Shown here in pieces: positions 24,411 through 32,908 of a stretch of DNA of 64,000 nucleotides. Under the pieces are notes generated by a model. It was not told the DNA's origin and did not search any database. It saw only the letters and a program-made list of their open reading frames with translations. Position numbers and translations under genes: made by a program. Within the stretch, counting starts at the first letter, position 1. Each line of letters begins with the position of its first letter. Source of the stretch: Methylobacter tundripaludum (GTDB taxonomy: Bacteria > Pseudomonadota > Gammaproteobacteria > Methylococcales > Methylomonadaceae); contig NZ_PTIY01000011.1 in the NCBI RefSeq assembly GCF_002934365.1, positions 62,001-126,000 on the forward strand, in the 5' to 3' direction.

Positions 24411-27400
24411 CTTAGCTGCCTGCACCTTAAACTGCTTCAACCACGATTTTCCCGACATTTTCTCAGCCAACGTAACGGCAAGATGCTGCGGATCGACGCC
24501 CATACCCTTGTTCCGGCCCAAGCCCTGGATGCAGGACGGGCAGTTGGTCAGGATCGTGGCCCGGCCTTTTTCCGGCATGACTTCCGCCAACGACTCGCGT
24601 TTGCGGTGCAGCATCGCGGCGGAGATGTCGGGACGGGACAAGGACAGCGTTCCCGCCTCGGAGCAGCAATTAGGCACGGGCGTAACGCTGCCGAATCCGC
24701 CAAGCCGGTCAAGCACGTCCAGCGCCTTGCCGTCCAGCGAGTCGTGGCAGGGCGCGTGATACAGATAGCTCTCGCTGCCGGTGCCTGCCAATTGCAAGTC
24801 CCGCTCCAGCGCATAGCGGGTTATATCGACCAGCCTGCCGCCGAACAGTTTGGCCGCTTCCATTTCGTTAAGCCCCTCGCGGCAGGTGCCGCAGGTCACG
24901 ACGCAGCCGTCGAATTCCAGATGGGTGAACATGTCGCGGATTTGGTTCAGCAGAATGGTCACGCGCAAGCCGTTTTGCGAATGCATTTCGGCTTGACCGT
25001 TGGCGTAGGCCGGAAATCCGCAGCACAGGAACGGCGGCGGCAACACCACACGGGTTTTTAATCCCATCAAGACATGGAGGGCCGCCATCGATATGTCGGA
25101 CACCATGCGTTCGGAACCGCAGCCCGGAAAATAGAATACGGTGCGTTCGGCTTCCTCGTCAGGTTCAAATACCAAAACCTGATCTTCCTTGCAGTTGGGC
25201 AGCAAATCGCGCAAGGTTTTTGACGGCACGGTCGGCATCGGCGAGCTCAGCAGTTGCAAGGGGTAATGCTTGGACTGGCCTTTTTTCGGTTGCAGCGGCT
25301 TGGCTATTACAGCGCCCAGCTGCTGGCCGACAAAACCGGCCCGAAGAACGCCGAAACGGAAAACCTTGTTGAACATCGGCGAATCGCTGTGCAGATAGCG
25401 CAGCGTCATCTTGGTCGCCGCCGCCGTGTGCTTGTAACCCCAATCGGCCAGAATCCGGCGCTCCAGCACCGATACGTCTGCGGAGTCTATATCGACCGGA
25501 CAGGGCTTGGCGCATTTGTGGCAGGTCGTGCAATGGTCCGACACTTCTTCCAGCCATTGCAGCAGCTCGAATTTGGTCGAATATTCGCGCTGGGCGTCGA
25601 ACAGCAAGGCCTCGATAATCGCGCCGATCGCCAGGTTCTTGTTGCGCGGATGATAGAACAGGCTGCCCGCAGGATGGAATACGCCGCAATCGGGTTTGCA
25701 CTTTCCGCAACGCACGCAATGGGCGATTTTGTTCGCCAACTCTTCCAGCTGTCCGTGGCGGAGGATGCGCGCTTCCAGACCCAACAGGTTGAACGACGGC
25801 GTGAAGATATGTTCCAGCGCATCAAAATCATTCAGCTTGCCGGGATTCATCAGCCCGGTCGGATCGACTTCGCTGCGGTAGGCGCTCAGCGCCGCAAGGC
25901 GTTCCGGTTCCAGGTATTTCAGTTTGGTCACGCCGATGCCGTGCTCGCCGGAAACCACGCCGCCCAGTTCGACCACTTTATACATCACATGATCGATGAC
26001 TTCGCCCGACCGCTCCAGCATGTCCCTGTCGTTGGACAGCACCGGCAGGTTCACATGCACGTTGCCGTCCCCGGCGTGCATGTGGGTTGCCAGCACGATG
26101 CGCCGGTCGCGCACTTCCTGATGAGCCAGCTCTACGGCGGCGATAATTTTGGGGAATCCGCGCGCCAGCTCGGCGAATTGCTGCCTGAACTCGTTGATGA
26201 CCGATAGGCTGCGCAATGTTTTTTCGTCGGCTGTCGCCAGCGCGTTTCTGGCGGCTGCATCAAGTTCCAGCGCAACGCTTGACCGGGCGTCGAATGAATC
26301 GTTATTGTCTTCAAGCGGCGGTTCGCGGAATAATGCGGCCGCCCGGTCCAGGAATTTCAGCTGGGCGTAGCGCTCTTCTTCCACGTTGACTTCGTCGATA
26401 AAGCGGGCGAATTCGGCCAGCGTTTCCAACGGAATCACGACGTCCTCATTCAGCTTGAAGGCGTTGGTGCGGCGCGCAATCGCGCCGAATTTTTTGCGGT
26501 CGGCCCAGTACCGTTCGGCCTCGGCCGCATCGTGGGCTTCGAACAGTTCGCTGTTGGGATACTGCTCCAGAATCGCGCGGATTTTATCGATGCCTCGCTG
26601 CGCCTGTTCCAAAGAATGCCCCGCAACATCGATCAGCAGCACGGCTTTCGGCGTTTTAAACCGGCTCGATTTGACCTGGTAGTCGATCGCGCGCACGTAC
26701 TCGTCATCGAAATGCTCCAGCGCCACCAGCGTGTCTTCGCCCCGGTCGGGAAACGGAAACGCCTTGGACAGCTCGACAATCACGCGGCTGGCTTCTTCCA
26801 TATCATGGCCGAAAAATTCCAGACAAATCGTGCGCGTGGCTTCGAATTTCGGATAAAGGATAAATTCCGCCGAGGTGATGAGGCCGTCGGTGCCTTCCTT
26901 TTGCAGACCCGGAACGCCGCCCAAGGCCTTGTTGGTGATGTCTTTCCACAGGCCTTTTTTTCTGATCTCGCTGCCTTTCAAGACAATGATCTTGATCGAT
27001 TCGCCGCTTTTCTGGTCCAATACTTCAAAAGTTACGTTATCTTCCGGCAATATTTTGCGCAATTGATGGTCGATTCTGCGCACTTCCCAACGCTTGCCGC
27101 CGGGCATCGCCATCCGCCAGGAAATCAGGTTGTCGATGCAGGTGCCCCAGCGTACCGCGCATTTTCCGCCGGCGTTTTCGGCTATGTTGCCGCCTATCGA
27201 GGACGCCCAGGCGCTGGTGGGATCGGTCGCAAAGACCAGGCCCCGGTTGCTTGCGAATTGATGGGCTTTTTCGGTGATGACGCCGACTTCGACTTCAAGC
27301 ACTTGGGCCGTTGCGGTCTGCCCGTCGCTAAGCTTAAATTCCATGTCCCGCGTGCCGCGAATACGGTCGAGCTTTTCGGTGTTGACCACCACGCAGTCGG

Positions 27401-28064
27401 AGCGCAACGGAACCGCGCCGCCGGTCAGTCCGGTACCGCCGCCGCGAGGCACGGCTTTAAGGCCCATTTTGGCAATCGCCGTGAGCAGCGGCGCGAGCTG
27501 TGCTTCCTTGTCCGGCATCACGACCGCGACCGGTAAAAACAAACGCCAGTCGGTCGCATCGGTGGCATGGGAGACCAGCGAGAACGGGTCGAACAGGACG
27601 TTGGCAACCCCGGTGATAGCGCCCAGCTCCCTTTTCATGCGTTTGCGCAACCCCGGCGTTTTTTCGACGTCGCTGCGAAAATCGTCCAGCAGTTGCCGGG
27701 ACGCGACCAGCACTTTATGTACCCTGGATTCGTCGCCGATATTCTGTTCGATGATCTTCAAGTGCTTTTCGGCATTCTCGAACATGCGTTTGCGCCTGCC
27801 GGCCGAAGTCACCAGCTCCTGAAACAGGTAGGGGTTGCGGCGGTAAATCATGATTTCCCCGAAAAAGCGCATCAACAAACGGGCGGAGCGCCCGGTGACG
27901 CGGCGGTCGCGCAATTCTTCCAGAATCAGCGCGATTTCGGCGCCCAGCAGGAAGGATACGACCTGCCAATCGTCGGCGGACGTGTAGTTGAACGGAATTT
28001 CCCGGTAGCCTCTGGGAATGCTGATCGTGGAATTGGCTGCGGTTTTTACGGTAGTTGGCGACAT
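24390..28064 (-). CDS. DUF3683 / FAD-binding / Fe-S oxidoreductase, D-lactate or D-2-hydroxyacid dehydrogenase type
   Basis: A 1224-residue fusion. Domains in order: DUF3683 (about 18-150, REIPFNYTSADDWQVVSFLL); FAD-binding type 4 (about 185-330, PRGGGTGLTGGAVPLRSD); FAD-oxidase C-terminal (about 430-770, HMHAGDGNVHVNLPV); a pair of 4Fe-4S sites (CVRCGKCKPDCGVFHP and CTTCHKCAKPCPVDID); and two cysteine-rich CCG domains (CCGFPAYANGQ, CGTCREGL, CCSEAGTLS). The layout matches YdiJ/GlpC-type enzymes that oxidise a D-2-hydroxy acid and pass electrons to quinone. YdiJ itself is about 1018 residues, so the extra 200 are the DUF3683 part. The substrate (D-lactate, D-2-hydroxyglutarate or glycolate) is undecided. 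Confidence 0.9.
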   Translation of the reverse strand: MSPTTVKTAANSTISIPRGYREIPFNYTSADDWQVVSFLLGAEIALILEELRDRRVTGRSARLLMRFFGEIMIYRRNPYLFQELVTSAGRRKRMFENAEKHLKIIEQNIGDESRVHKVLVASRQLLDDFRSDVEKTPGLRKRMKRELGAITGVANVLFDPFSLVSHATDATDWRLFLPVAVVMPDKEAQLAPLLTAIAKMGLKAVPRGGGTGLTGGAVPLRSDCVVVNTEKLDRIRGTRDMEFKLSDGQTATAQVLEVEVGVITEKAHQFASNRGLVFATDPTSAWASSIGGNIAENAGGKCAVRWGTCIDNLISWRMAMPGGKRWEVRRIDHQLRKILPEDNVTFEVLDQKSGESIKIIVLKGSEIRKKGLWKDITNKALGGVPGLQKEGTDGLITSAEFILYPKFEATRTICLEFFGHDMEEASRVIVELSKAFPFPDRGEDTLVALEHFDDEYVRAIDYQVKSSRFKTPKAVLLIDVAGHSLEQAQRGIDKIRAILEQYPNSELFEAHDAAEAERYWADRKKFGAIARRTNAFKLNEDVVIPLETLAEFARFIDEVNVEEERYAQLKFLDRAAALFREPPLEDNNDSFDARSSVALELDAAARNALATADEKTLRSLSVINEFRQQFAELARGFPKIIAAVELAHQEVRDRRIVLATHMHAGDGNVHVNLPVLSNDRDMLERSGEVIDHVMYKVVELGGVVSGEHGIGVTKLKYLEPERLAALSAYRSEVDPTGLMNPGKLNDFDALEHIFTPSFNLLGLEARILRHGQLEELANKIAHCVRCGKCKPDCGVFHPAGSLFYHPRNKNLAIGAIIEALLFDAQREYSTKFELLQWLEEVSDHCTTCHKCAKPCPVDIDSADVSVLERRILADWGYKHTAAATKMTLRYLHSDSPMFNKVFRFGVLRAGFVGQQLGAVIAKPLQPKKGQSKHYPLQLLSSPMPTVPSKTLRDLLPNCKEDQVLVFEPDEEAERTVFYFPGCGSERMVSDISMAALHVLMGLKTRVVLPPPFLCCGFPAYANGQAEMHSQNGLRVTILLNQIRDMFTHLEFDGCVVTCGTCREGLNEMEAAKLFGGRLVDITRYALERDLQLAGTGSESYLYHAPCHDSLDGKALDVLDRLGGFGSVTPVPNCCSEAGTLSLSRPDISAAMLHRKRESLAEVMPEKGRATILTNCPSCIQGLGRNKGMGVDPQHLAVTLAEKMSGKSWLKQFKVQAAKAKAFNF

Positions 28065-28092
28065 GGTTAATCTTATCCGGGCTAGTCAATAT

Positions 28093-28196
28093 AACGTATT
28101 GTCTCTTAAAAATTGAGACGGGATGATGACAAAGGATTGCAGGGGCGGGGTTATGTTAATCATCATGGCGTATTGTCCCATTAATGATTGAGATGG
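28093..28196. promoter_or_regulatory. Two tandem operator-like sites upstream of the FAD/Fe-S gene
   Basis: CGTATTGTCTCTTAAAAATT at 28093 and CGTATTGTCCCATTAATGAT at 28169 are direct repeats spaced 76 bases. Each carries an inverted repeat: GTCTC with GAGAC in the first, a weaker version in the second. The nearer copy ends about 30 bases before the start of the oxidoreductase gene, a position for repression or activation by a dimeric regulator. Confidence 0.5.
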
Positions 28197-28235
28197 TGAA
28201 ATGTTGCTTGCGCGCTCACCGTCCCCGGCGCCGGT

Positions 28236-28574
28236 TTACTTACGCATTGACTGTATGACTTCAAGCAGCGAGGCCGACACAGCCAGAATCCAGATGCTGA
28301 CAAAATACGGCAAGAATAATAGGAATCCGACCAGCGGCGCGGCAAAAGCCGCAACAATCAGCGCCGCCCAGATGGGGCTATCGCCCTGCATCGTCATCGC
28401 ATAGGCGCAAACAAAACCGGCGGCCATTATTATTTGCGCGTGATAAGGCCAGTCTATGATGCGATCAAAGTTGCTTTTAGGCACGGCAAGCTCCTCTTTG
28501 AAGTAAAGCGCGGGTGTTCCGCCTCTTAGCCATACTATCGGAATTGCAAACGCTGCGCAAAAAAACAGTTGCAC
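28236..28574 (-). CDS. Small hydrophobic membrane protein, unknown
   Basis: A 112-residue frame, GTG start at 28574, with three hydrophobic segments: the N-terminal QLFFCAAFAIPIVWL, IIMAAGFVCAYAMTM and the C-terminal IWAALIVAAFAAPLVGFLLFL. No family is recognised. The start is uncertain, and an internal ATG would remove the first helix. It stands alone between the oxidoreductase promoter and the diguanylate cyclase gene. Confidence 0.45.
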   Translation of the reverse strand: MQLFFCAAFAIPIVWLRGGTPALYFKEELAVPKSNFDRIIDWPYHAQIIMAAGFVCAYAMTMQGDSPIWAALIVAAFAAPLVGFLLFLPYFVSIWILAVSASLLEVIQSMRK

Positions 28575-28729
28575 CGGACTGGCGTTATCAAGATGTTGAA
28601 AAATAAGTTTTTTCCACCCGCTGTCGCAACTTTAGCGGCTCTTTATAAGCGAATAAGCTTTGAGCCGCATATCATAAAAGTTTTCGGAAGCGGTCAGGCC
28701 CAACGCACCATGTAGGCTTCTATGATGTA

Positions 28730-30538
28730 TTAACCTTTATCCAATATCGATAAGACTTCAGCGCCGGGCAGCGGCCGGCTGAACCAATAGCCCTGAAATG
28801 CGTTGCAGCCGCAATCGGCAAGATAAGCAACCTGTTCCGGGGTTTCGACGCCTTCGGCAATAATGTCCAGATTAAGACTGCCCGCCATTGCGATAATCGT
28901 ATTGACAATCGCGGCGTCGTTTTCGTTGTGGGTGATGTCTTGCACAAAAGAGCGGTCAATTTTTAACTGGTCGATCGGCATGCGTCGTAAATAAGCCAGC
29001 GAGGAATAGCCGGTGCCGAAATCGTCGATTGAAAAACGAATGCCCCGCTGCTTCAGCAGCCGCATTTTTTCGATGACCTCGGTAATGTTTTTAATGATCA
29101 GGTTTTCGGTGATTTCCAGCATGATAGCGGCAGGATTTACGCCGGTTAGCTCCATTGCTGAGTTGACGGAATCGACAAAATTGCAATGAGTAAACTGCAC
29201 GGGACTGATATTGATCGCCAGGTGCGGTACTTTGAAGCCTTGCGAATGCCAGGCGGCAAGTTGCCGGCAAGCCATGTATAAAAGACGCTCGCCCAGCTCG
29301 ATGATAATGCCGGTTTCTTCGGCAACCGGCAGGAAATCAGCCGGAGAAATCATACCTTTTTCAGGATGTTGCCAGCGGACTAAGGCTTCAAAACCCAGTA
29401 ACTGACGCGCAGCGTCATATTGCGGCTGATAAAACAAAACGATCTGGTCATTTTGCAAGGCAAAGCGTAATTCGTTTTCAATGCTCAGGCGTTTATTGGC
29501 CTGTTCCAGCATGTCGGGATGATAAAAACAGTAAGTGCTTTTGCCTTCGGTTTTTGCGGCATACATGGCGACATCCGCTTGGCGCAGCAGTTTCTCGGTG
29601 CTTTCGTCGAATGCTGTGGAAAAAAGGGTAATCCCCAGACTCGCCGATATTTGCAGTTCCTGATCCTCAATCAGGTAAACCTCAAGCAGTGCATTCAGCA
29701 CTTTTTGAGCCACGTTGCCGGCGGTTTTTTCCGCGTCGTCCAACTTATGCGTCAATCCTGAGAGCAAAATAACGAATTCATCGCCGCCTAACCGCGCTAC
29801 GGTATCTTCGGTGCGTAAATTGAGTTGTAGGCGTTTGGCGACTTCCTGCAACAATAGATCGCCGCATCTGTGGCCTAAACAATCATTGATTTTTTTAAAA
29901 TCGTCCAAATCCAGGAAAATAACCGCTCCGAATTGTCCTGAACGCTTGGCGGCGAATAGCTCTTGCAGCAGACGTTGTTCAAATAACGCGCGATTGGCAA
30001 GGCCGGACAAGGAGTCGAGGTGCGCCATTTGCCATAATTTCCGCTCGGTGTTTTTGATGATCGAAATATCGCTGAACGCGGAAATGTAATAAAGCACCTG
30101 CCGGTTATTATCTTCAATGACGTTGATCCGTTGCCAGATTGAAAAGGCATCGCCGTTTTTATGTTTGTTGACCAGCTCTCCGCGCCAGTAGCCTTTTTGA
30201 TTAAGGGATTCCCAAAGCTGATCGTAAAACGATTCGCTGTGTACTCCCGAACAGAGCAAATGCGGCGTTTGCCCGATCGATTCTTCAAGCGTATAGCCGG
30301 TAATGGCGACAAAGGCCGGATTGACATGCAGGATTTTACAATCGGCGTCAGCAATCAACATGGCGTCCGATGAATGTTCAAAAAAGCACTGATATACGGA
30401 TGAGCCTATTTGAGGCAGCGATGATGCATGGTTCAGTTGAATGCGGCGGGTAACGAATGGGCTATGCAGCTGAAAACTCGAGTCCATCTCTTCAGCCAGG
30501 CTAGTGTTGAAATGATCTGCTTTTTTTAATGCCGACAT
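28730..30538 (-). CDS. PAS-GGDEF-EAL bifunctional c-di-GMP enzyme
   Basis: A 602-residue cytoplasmic signalling protein. A PAS domain (about 45-165, FFEHSSDAMLIADADCKILHVNPAFVAITGY-type start) is followed by a PAC segment. The GGDEF domain (about 180-345) has an intact active motif in ARLGGDEFVILLSG. The EAL domain (about 355-600) has EALVRWQHP, NISPVQF, the Asp pair in IDDFGTGYSSLAYLRRM and AEGVETPEQ, so both synthesis and hydrolysis of c-di-GMP appear possible. Start at 30538 is eight bases from AGGAGG. It carries the conserved promoter motif described at 30574-30635. Confidence 0.93.
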   Translation of the reverse strand: MSALKKADHFNTSLAEEMDSSFQLHSPFVTRRIQLNHASSLPQIGSSVYQCFFEHSSDAMLIADADCKILHVNPAFVAITGYTLEESIGQTPHLLCSGVHSESFYDQLWESLNQKGYWRGELVNKHKNGDAFSIWQRINVIEDNNRQVLYYISAFSDISIIKNTERKLWQMAHLDSLSGLANRALFEQRLLQELFAAKRSGQFGAVIFLDLDDFKKINDCLGHRCGDLLLQEVAKRLQLNLRTEDTVARLGGDEFVILLSGLTHKLDDAEKTAGNVAQKVLNALLEVYLIEDQELQISASLGITLFSTAFDESTEKLLRQADVAMYAAKTEGKSTYCFYHPDMLEQANKRLSIENELRFALQNDQIVLFYQPQYDAARQLLGFEALVRWQHPEKGMISPADFLPVAEETGIIIELGERLLYMACRQLAAWHSQGFKVPHLAINISPVQFTHCNFVDSVNSAMELTGVNPAAIMLEITENLIIKNITEVIEKMRLLKQRGIRFSIDDFGTGYSSLAYLRRMPIDQLKIDRSFVQDITHNENDAAIVNTIIAMAGSLNLDIIAEGVETPEQVAYLADCGCNAFQGYWFSRPLPGAEVLSILDKG

Positions 30539-30573
30539 GTACATGTCCTCCTATCAAATGTATTGCTGGAAAA

Positions 30574-30635
30574 TAGCTTAGTGCAGCCAATGAGTAATAA
30601 ACAAACGATATTATTCGAAACAAACATCTAATAAA
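30574..30635 (-). promoter_or_regulatory. Shared dyad-and-core promoter, copy A
   Basis: On the minus strand TTATTAGA-N8-TCGAATAA is followed directly by TATCGTTT and, 21 bases on, by the core CTAAGCTAT. The same arrangement lies at 31240-31301 and 38239-38300, and the core alone at 54513-54519. The core is about 30 bases before the start of the GGDEF/EAL gene, suitable for a -10 element. Confidence 0.6.
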
Positions 30636-30653
30636 TCGATTTTGCAGGCTGGT

Positions 30654-30848
30654 TTATGCCGCGTTAATACGCCAAGGTTTGGCGGTATTAATTTTGAAAA
30701 GATAGCCGGCCAAACGCTCAATGGCTTTCAATATCTTTTTGTTTGTTGTAAAGACGGCGTGACCGGCTTTATGGCAAGCGATTCGCCCGATAAGATCTTG
30801 ATCGTTTACGGGGGGGCAGGATGCATCAGTTTGGTAATTCCGTTTCAT
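30654..30848 (-). pseudogene. Fragment of a HExxH-like (M41-type) protein
   Basis: A 64-residue frame, MKRNYQTDASCPPVNDQDLI then IGRIACHKAGHAVFTTNKKIL. The segment resembles the start of a family with the metalloprotease motif HEAGHA, but Glu is replaced by Lys, removing the catalytic base, and the frame ends after another 30 residues. It looks like a decayed remnant without activity. The identification is from pattern memory and is uncertain. Confidence 0.4.
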
Positions 30849-31239
30849 GATTCCACCCACAGGCTAAAAAGATGCGGCCAGGGCTGCTGACCGCACACAG
30901 AGGAAGAACAGCTGAACTCTAAGCCCTTTAGGAAAGGGAGCGCAAACAAGAGTTGCAGGGATTCTAGTCAATAAAATCAACCTTGAAAATGCGGCCGATT
31001 GTCGCGCGACAATATGCCGCCACAAATGGCGCGCTAAATGCTTAATACTTTGGTTTGCGCGATGAAAAGCGAGTCAAAATAGCGCGGCGGCAGGGCTTGA
31101 AAAAACGGTTAGGCAAATTAACACGGCATTTCGCTCGGAAAAATTAGGGCATATAACACCCCATGCTGTATCGCGGATCGAATAAATGCAGCACCGAAAG
31201 GACTTTGTTAAAGAAAAGTAAACAGCGCTGTATTATCTG
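30849..31239. other. Non-coding stretch with a 16-base palindrome
   Basis: No gene is seen. A perfect palindrome ATTGTCGCGCGACAAT at 30998-31013 could be an operator. The region is otherwise unremarkable and leads into the motif at 31240. Confidence 0.4.
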
Positions 31240-31301
31240 TTTATTAGATTTTCTCATCTAATAATATCGTTTTATTAAAAATAAAAATTCCCCTAAGCTA
31301 T
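31240..31301 (+). promoter_or_regulatory. Shared dyad-and-core promoter, copy B
   Basis: TTATTAGA-N8-TCTAATAA, here a perfect inverted repeat, then TATCGTTT and 20 bases later CTAAGCTAT. It is about 250 bases before the EAL-like gene, so the transcript would have a long leader. Confidence 0.65.
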
Positions 31302-31316
31302 ATCCAACCAACGAAC

Positions 31317-31429
31317 TGCCGTAAAAATACTGCGGCTTTGTTTACGGCGTGTGTGATGTCACTTTTTTATGTACCTCTCTATAAAACAGGGATTGTTTTT
31401 TTGGGCGGGTTTCGACCCGCCTCTTTTTT
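31317..31429 (+). terminator. Structured leader ending in a rho-independent terminator
   Basis: GCCGTAAA and TTTACGGC (31317-31347 region) form one hairpin. At 31404-31421 GGCGGGT-ttcg-ACCCGCC forms a seven-pair stem with a UUCG tetraloop, followed by TCTTTTTT. The terminator lies between promoter copy B and the EAL-like gene, so it either ends a small RNA of about 120 bases or acts as an attenuator of that gene. Confidence 0.8.
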
Positions 31430-31548
31430 AAGTCGGGAAAGGTACAAATTTCTACGGTTTCCCTCATTACACAATACAACCATTCAACGTAACCGGAAGC
31501 GGAAATTCCGCCGCGGCATGCACTTTTACCTGATATGAGGAACAACAA

Positions 31549-32424
31549 ATGCCATTACAAAATTTAGTCGACTATTTCAATGACCGGTTCGGGCAGGAGC
31601 ATAGGTCAAGTTTTCGTCCCTTCCTGCTTGAAGACGGCGCCATAAGCGCGCTGTTTGGCCAAATTAAAATCGGCAGCGTTTTTTCGCCAATACGGCAAGC
31701 ATTAAAACCCGCCGAGATTATCGGACATGCCTCGAAGCTTAAAGTTTCAACCCATGAAGTTCAGTACCTGTACTCCGACGAAATTGAAAACCTGCTGAGC
31801 AATCATCCGCACCAAGCCGACGGTTTTGAATCTATCATCAATTTCGATCGCTTGTCCCGCACCGTCCATATGCTCAACTACCTGCCGATAACTCATTTGC
31901 AAGGCGTATTATTCTTGGAAGTCGATCCGCGGCATATACTGGGCGTTAAAAAGGATCATGGCGCTTATTTTGAAGAGGTTATCGGGCAGTGCGGCCTGGA
32001 AACCAAAAATGTCGTGATTATTATGTCGGTAAACAGCCATTATGCCCGGCATTATCAGGAACTGATTACCGGCCTGGACAATTACCGGCGCCGGGGTTAT
32101 CAAATCGCGCTTAAGTTCGAGTATGTCGCGCAGGAAAGCCAGTCGTTCGACCTGATTACCAAGCTGTCTCCGAACTACGTCAGTTTATCGGCGCGGCACC
32201 TTGAGCAGGTGCGCGACAATGCCCTGTTTGAAAAACTGCATGATTTAAAAGCGCTGGTTGTTTCAACCGGCGGGCAAACAATCCTGCAACAAATCGATCA
32301 AAAAAAATCCGAGTCGCTGGCGCGCACTACCGGTTTTGATCTGGTGCAGGGCAGTTATTACGAACGCCTGTCGGCTTCAGCGTTTTTACCGGAATTGGCC
32401 GAGGCCGCCGGCGCGCTTTATTGA
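31549..32424 (+). CDS. Degenerate EAL-domain-like regulatory protein
   Basis: A 291-residue protein with the secondary-structure pattern of the EAL fold: GQIKIGSVFSPIRQALKPAEIIGHASKLKV in place of the EAL motif strand, LFLEVDPRHIL, NVVIIMSVN and YQIALKFEYV. The residues that bind metal and c-di-GMP (EAL, the DDFG pair) are missing, so it is not expected to hydrolyse the nucleotide, and should act, like other inactive EAL proteins, through binding. ATG follows GAGGAA. Expression is likely controlled by promoter copy B and the leader terminator. Confidence 0.7.
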   Translation: MPLQNLVDYFNDRFGQEHRSSFRPFLLEDGAISALFGQIKIGSVFSPIRQALKPAEIIGHASKLKVSTHEVQYLYSDEIENLLSNHPHQADGFESIINFDRLSRTVHMLNYLPITHLQGVLFLEVDPRHILGVKKDHGAYFEEVIGQCGLETKNVVIIMSVNSHYARHYQELITGLDNYRRRGYQIALKFEYVAQESQSFDLITKLSPNYVSLSARHLEQVRDNALFEKLHDLKALVVSTGGQTILQQIDQKKSESLARTTGFDLVQGSYYERLSASAFLPELAEAAGALY

Positions 32425-32642
32425 CTTGGCTGTACGGATTGATTGAATCTGTCCGCTTCAAAAGCATCGTCATTCCGGTAATCCCTGGCGTATTACGGTG
32501 CTTTCGGCTTACCGCGTCAGCCTTATGACGTGATTCGATACGATGGGCTGTAGCACTTCCCGGAACGTAGCGCGGCAATGCCATTAAGGATTTGATTAAA
32601 AATTTCATCCGTTCAATATCGGGAAGTTATTACTGAACATAT

Positions 32643-32774
32643 CCTAAGGATCGTGCATGAAATAACTTGAGCAAATTTTATTTTTAAACCATGAAGCGCA
32701 TGAAGGACATGAAGGATTTAAGTCTTCATGCCCTTCATGGTGATTGCTTAAATTAATTTATGCATGTTCCTAAG
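32643..32774. repeat. 132-base nested palindrome, GAAGGACATGAAG family
   Basis: The ends CCTAAGGATCGTGCATGAAA and TTTATGCATGTTCCTAAG are complementary over most of their length; inside, AACCATGAAG and its complement CTTCATGG enclose GGACATGAAGG. A close copy lies at 59933-60081. The remainder of the 32425-32908 gap holds no gene. Confidence 0.85.
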
Positions 32775-32908
32775 TTAAATACAACGGCGCGGCAGCCCGG
32801 CTGCAGCGCATTAACTCAATGATAGTGGCGTAGCGTGCCAGATCGAGAAAAATTCTAAATTGCAGGAGCAGCTTTGCCTAAAGCCGCCCCTGCAAAAATC
32901 CTTTATTG

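Noticed and set aside
31306..31429. A c-di-GMP riboswitch of the GEMM type
   Set aside because: The leader folds but lacks the conserved GEMM sequence blocks.
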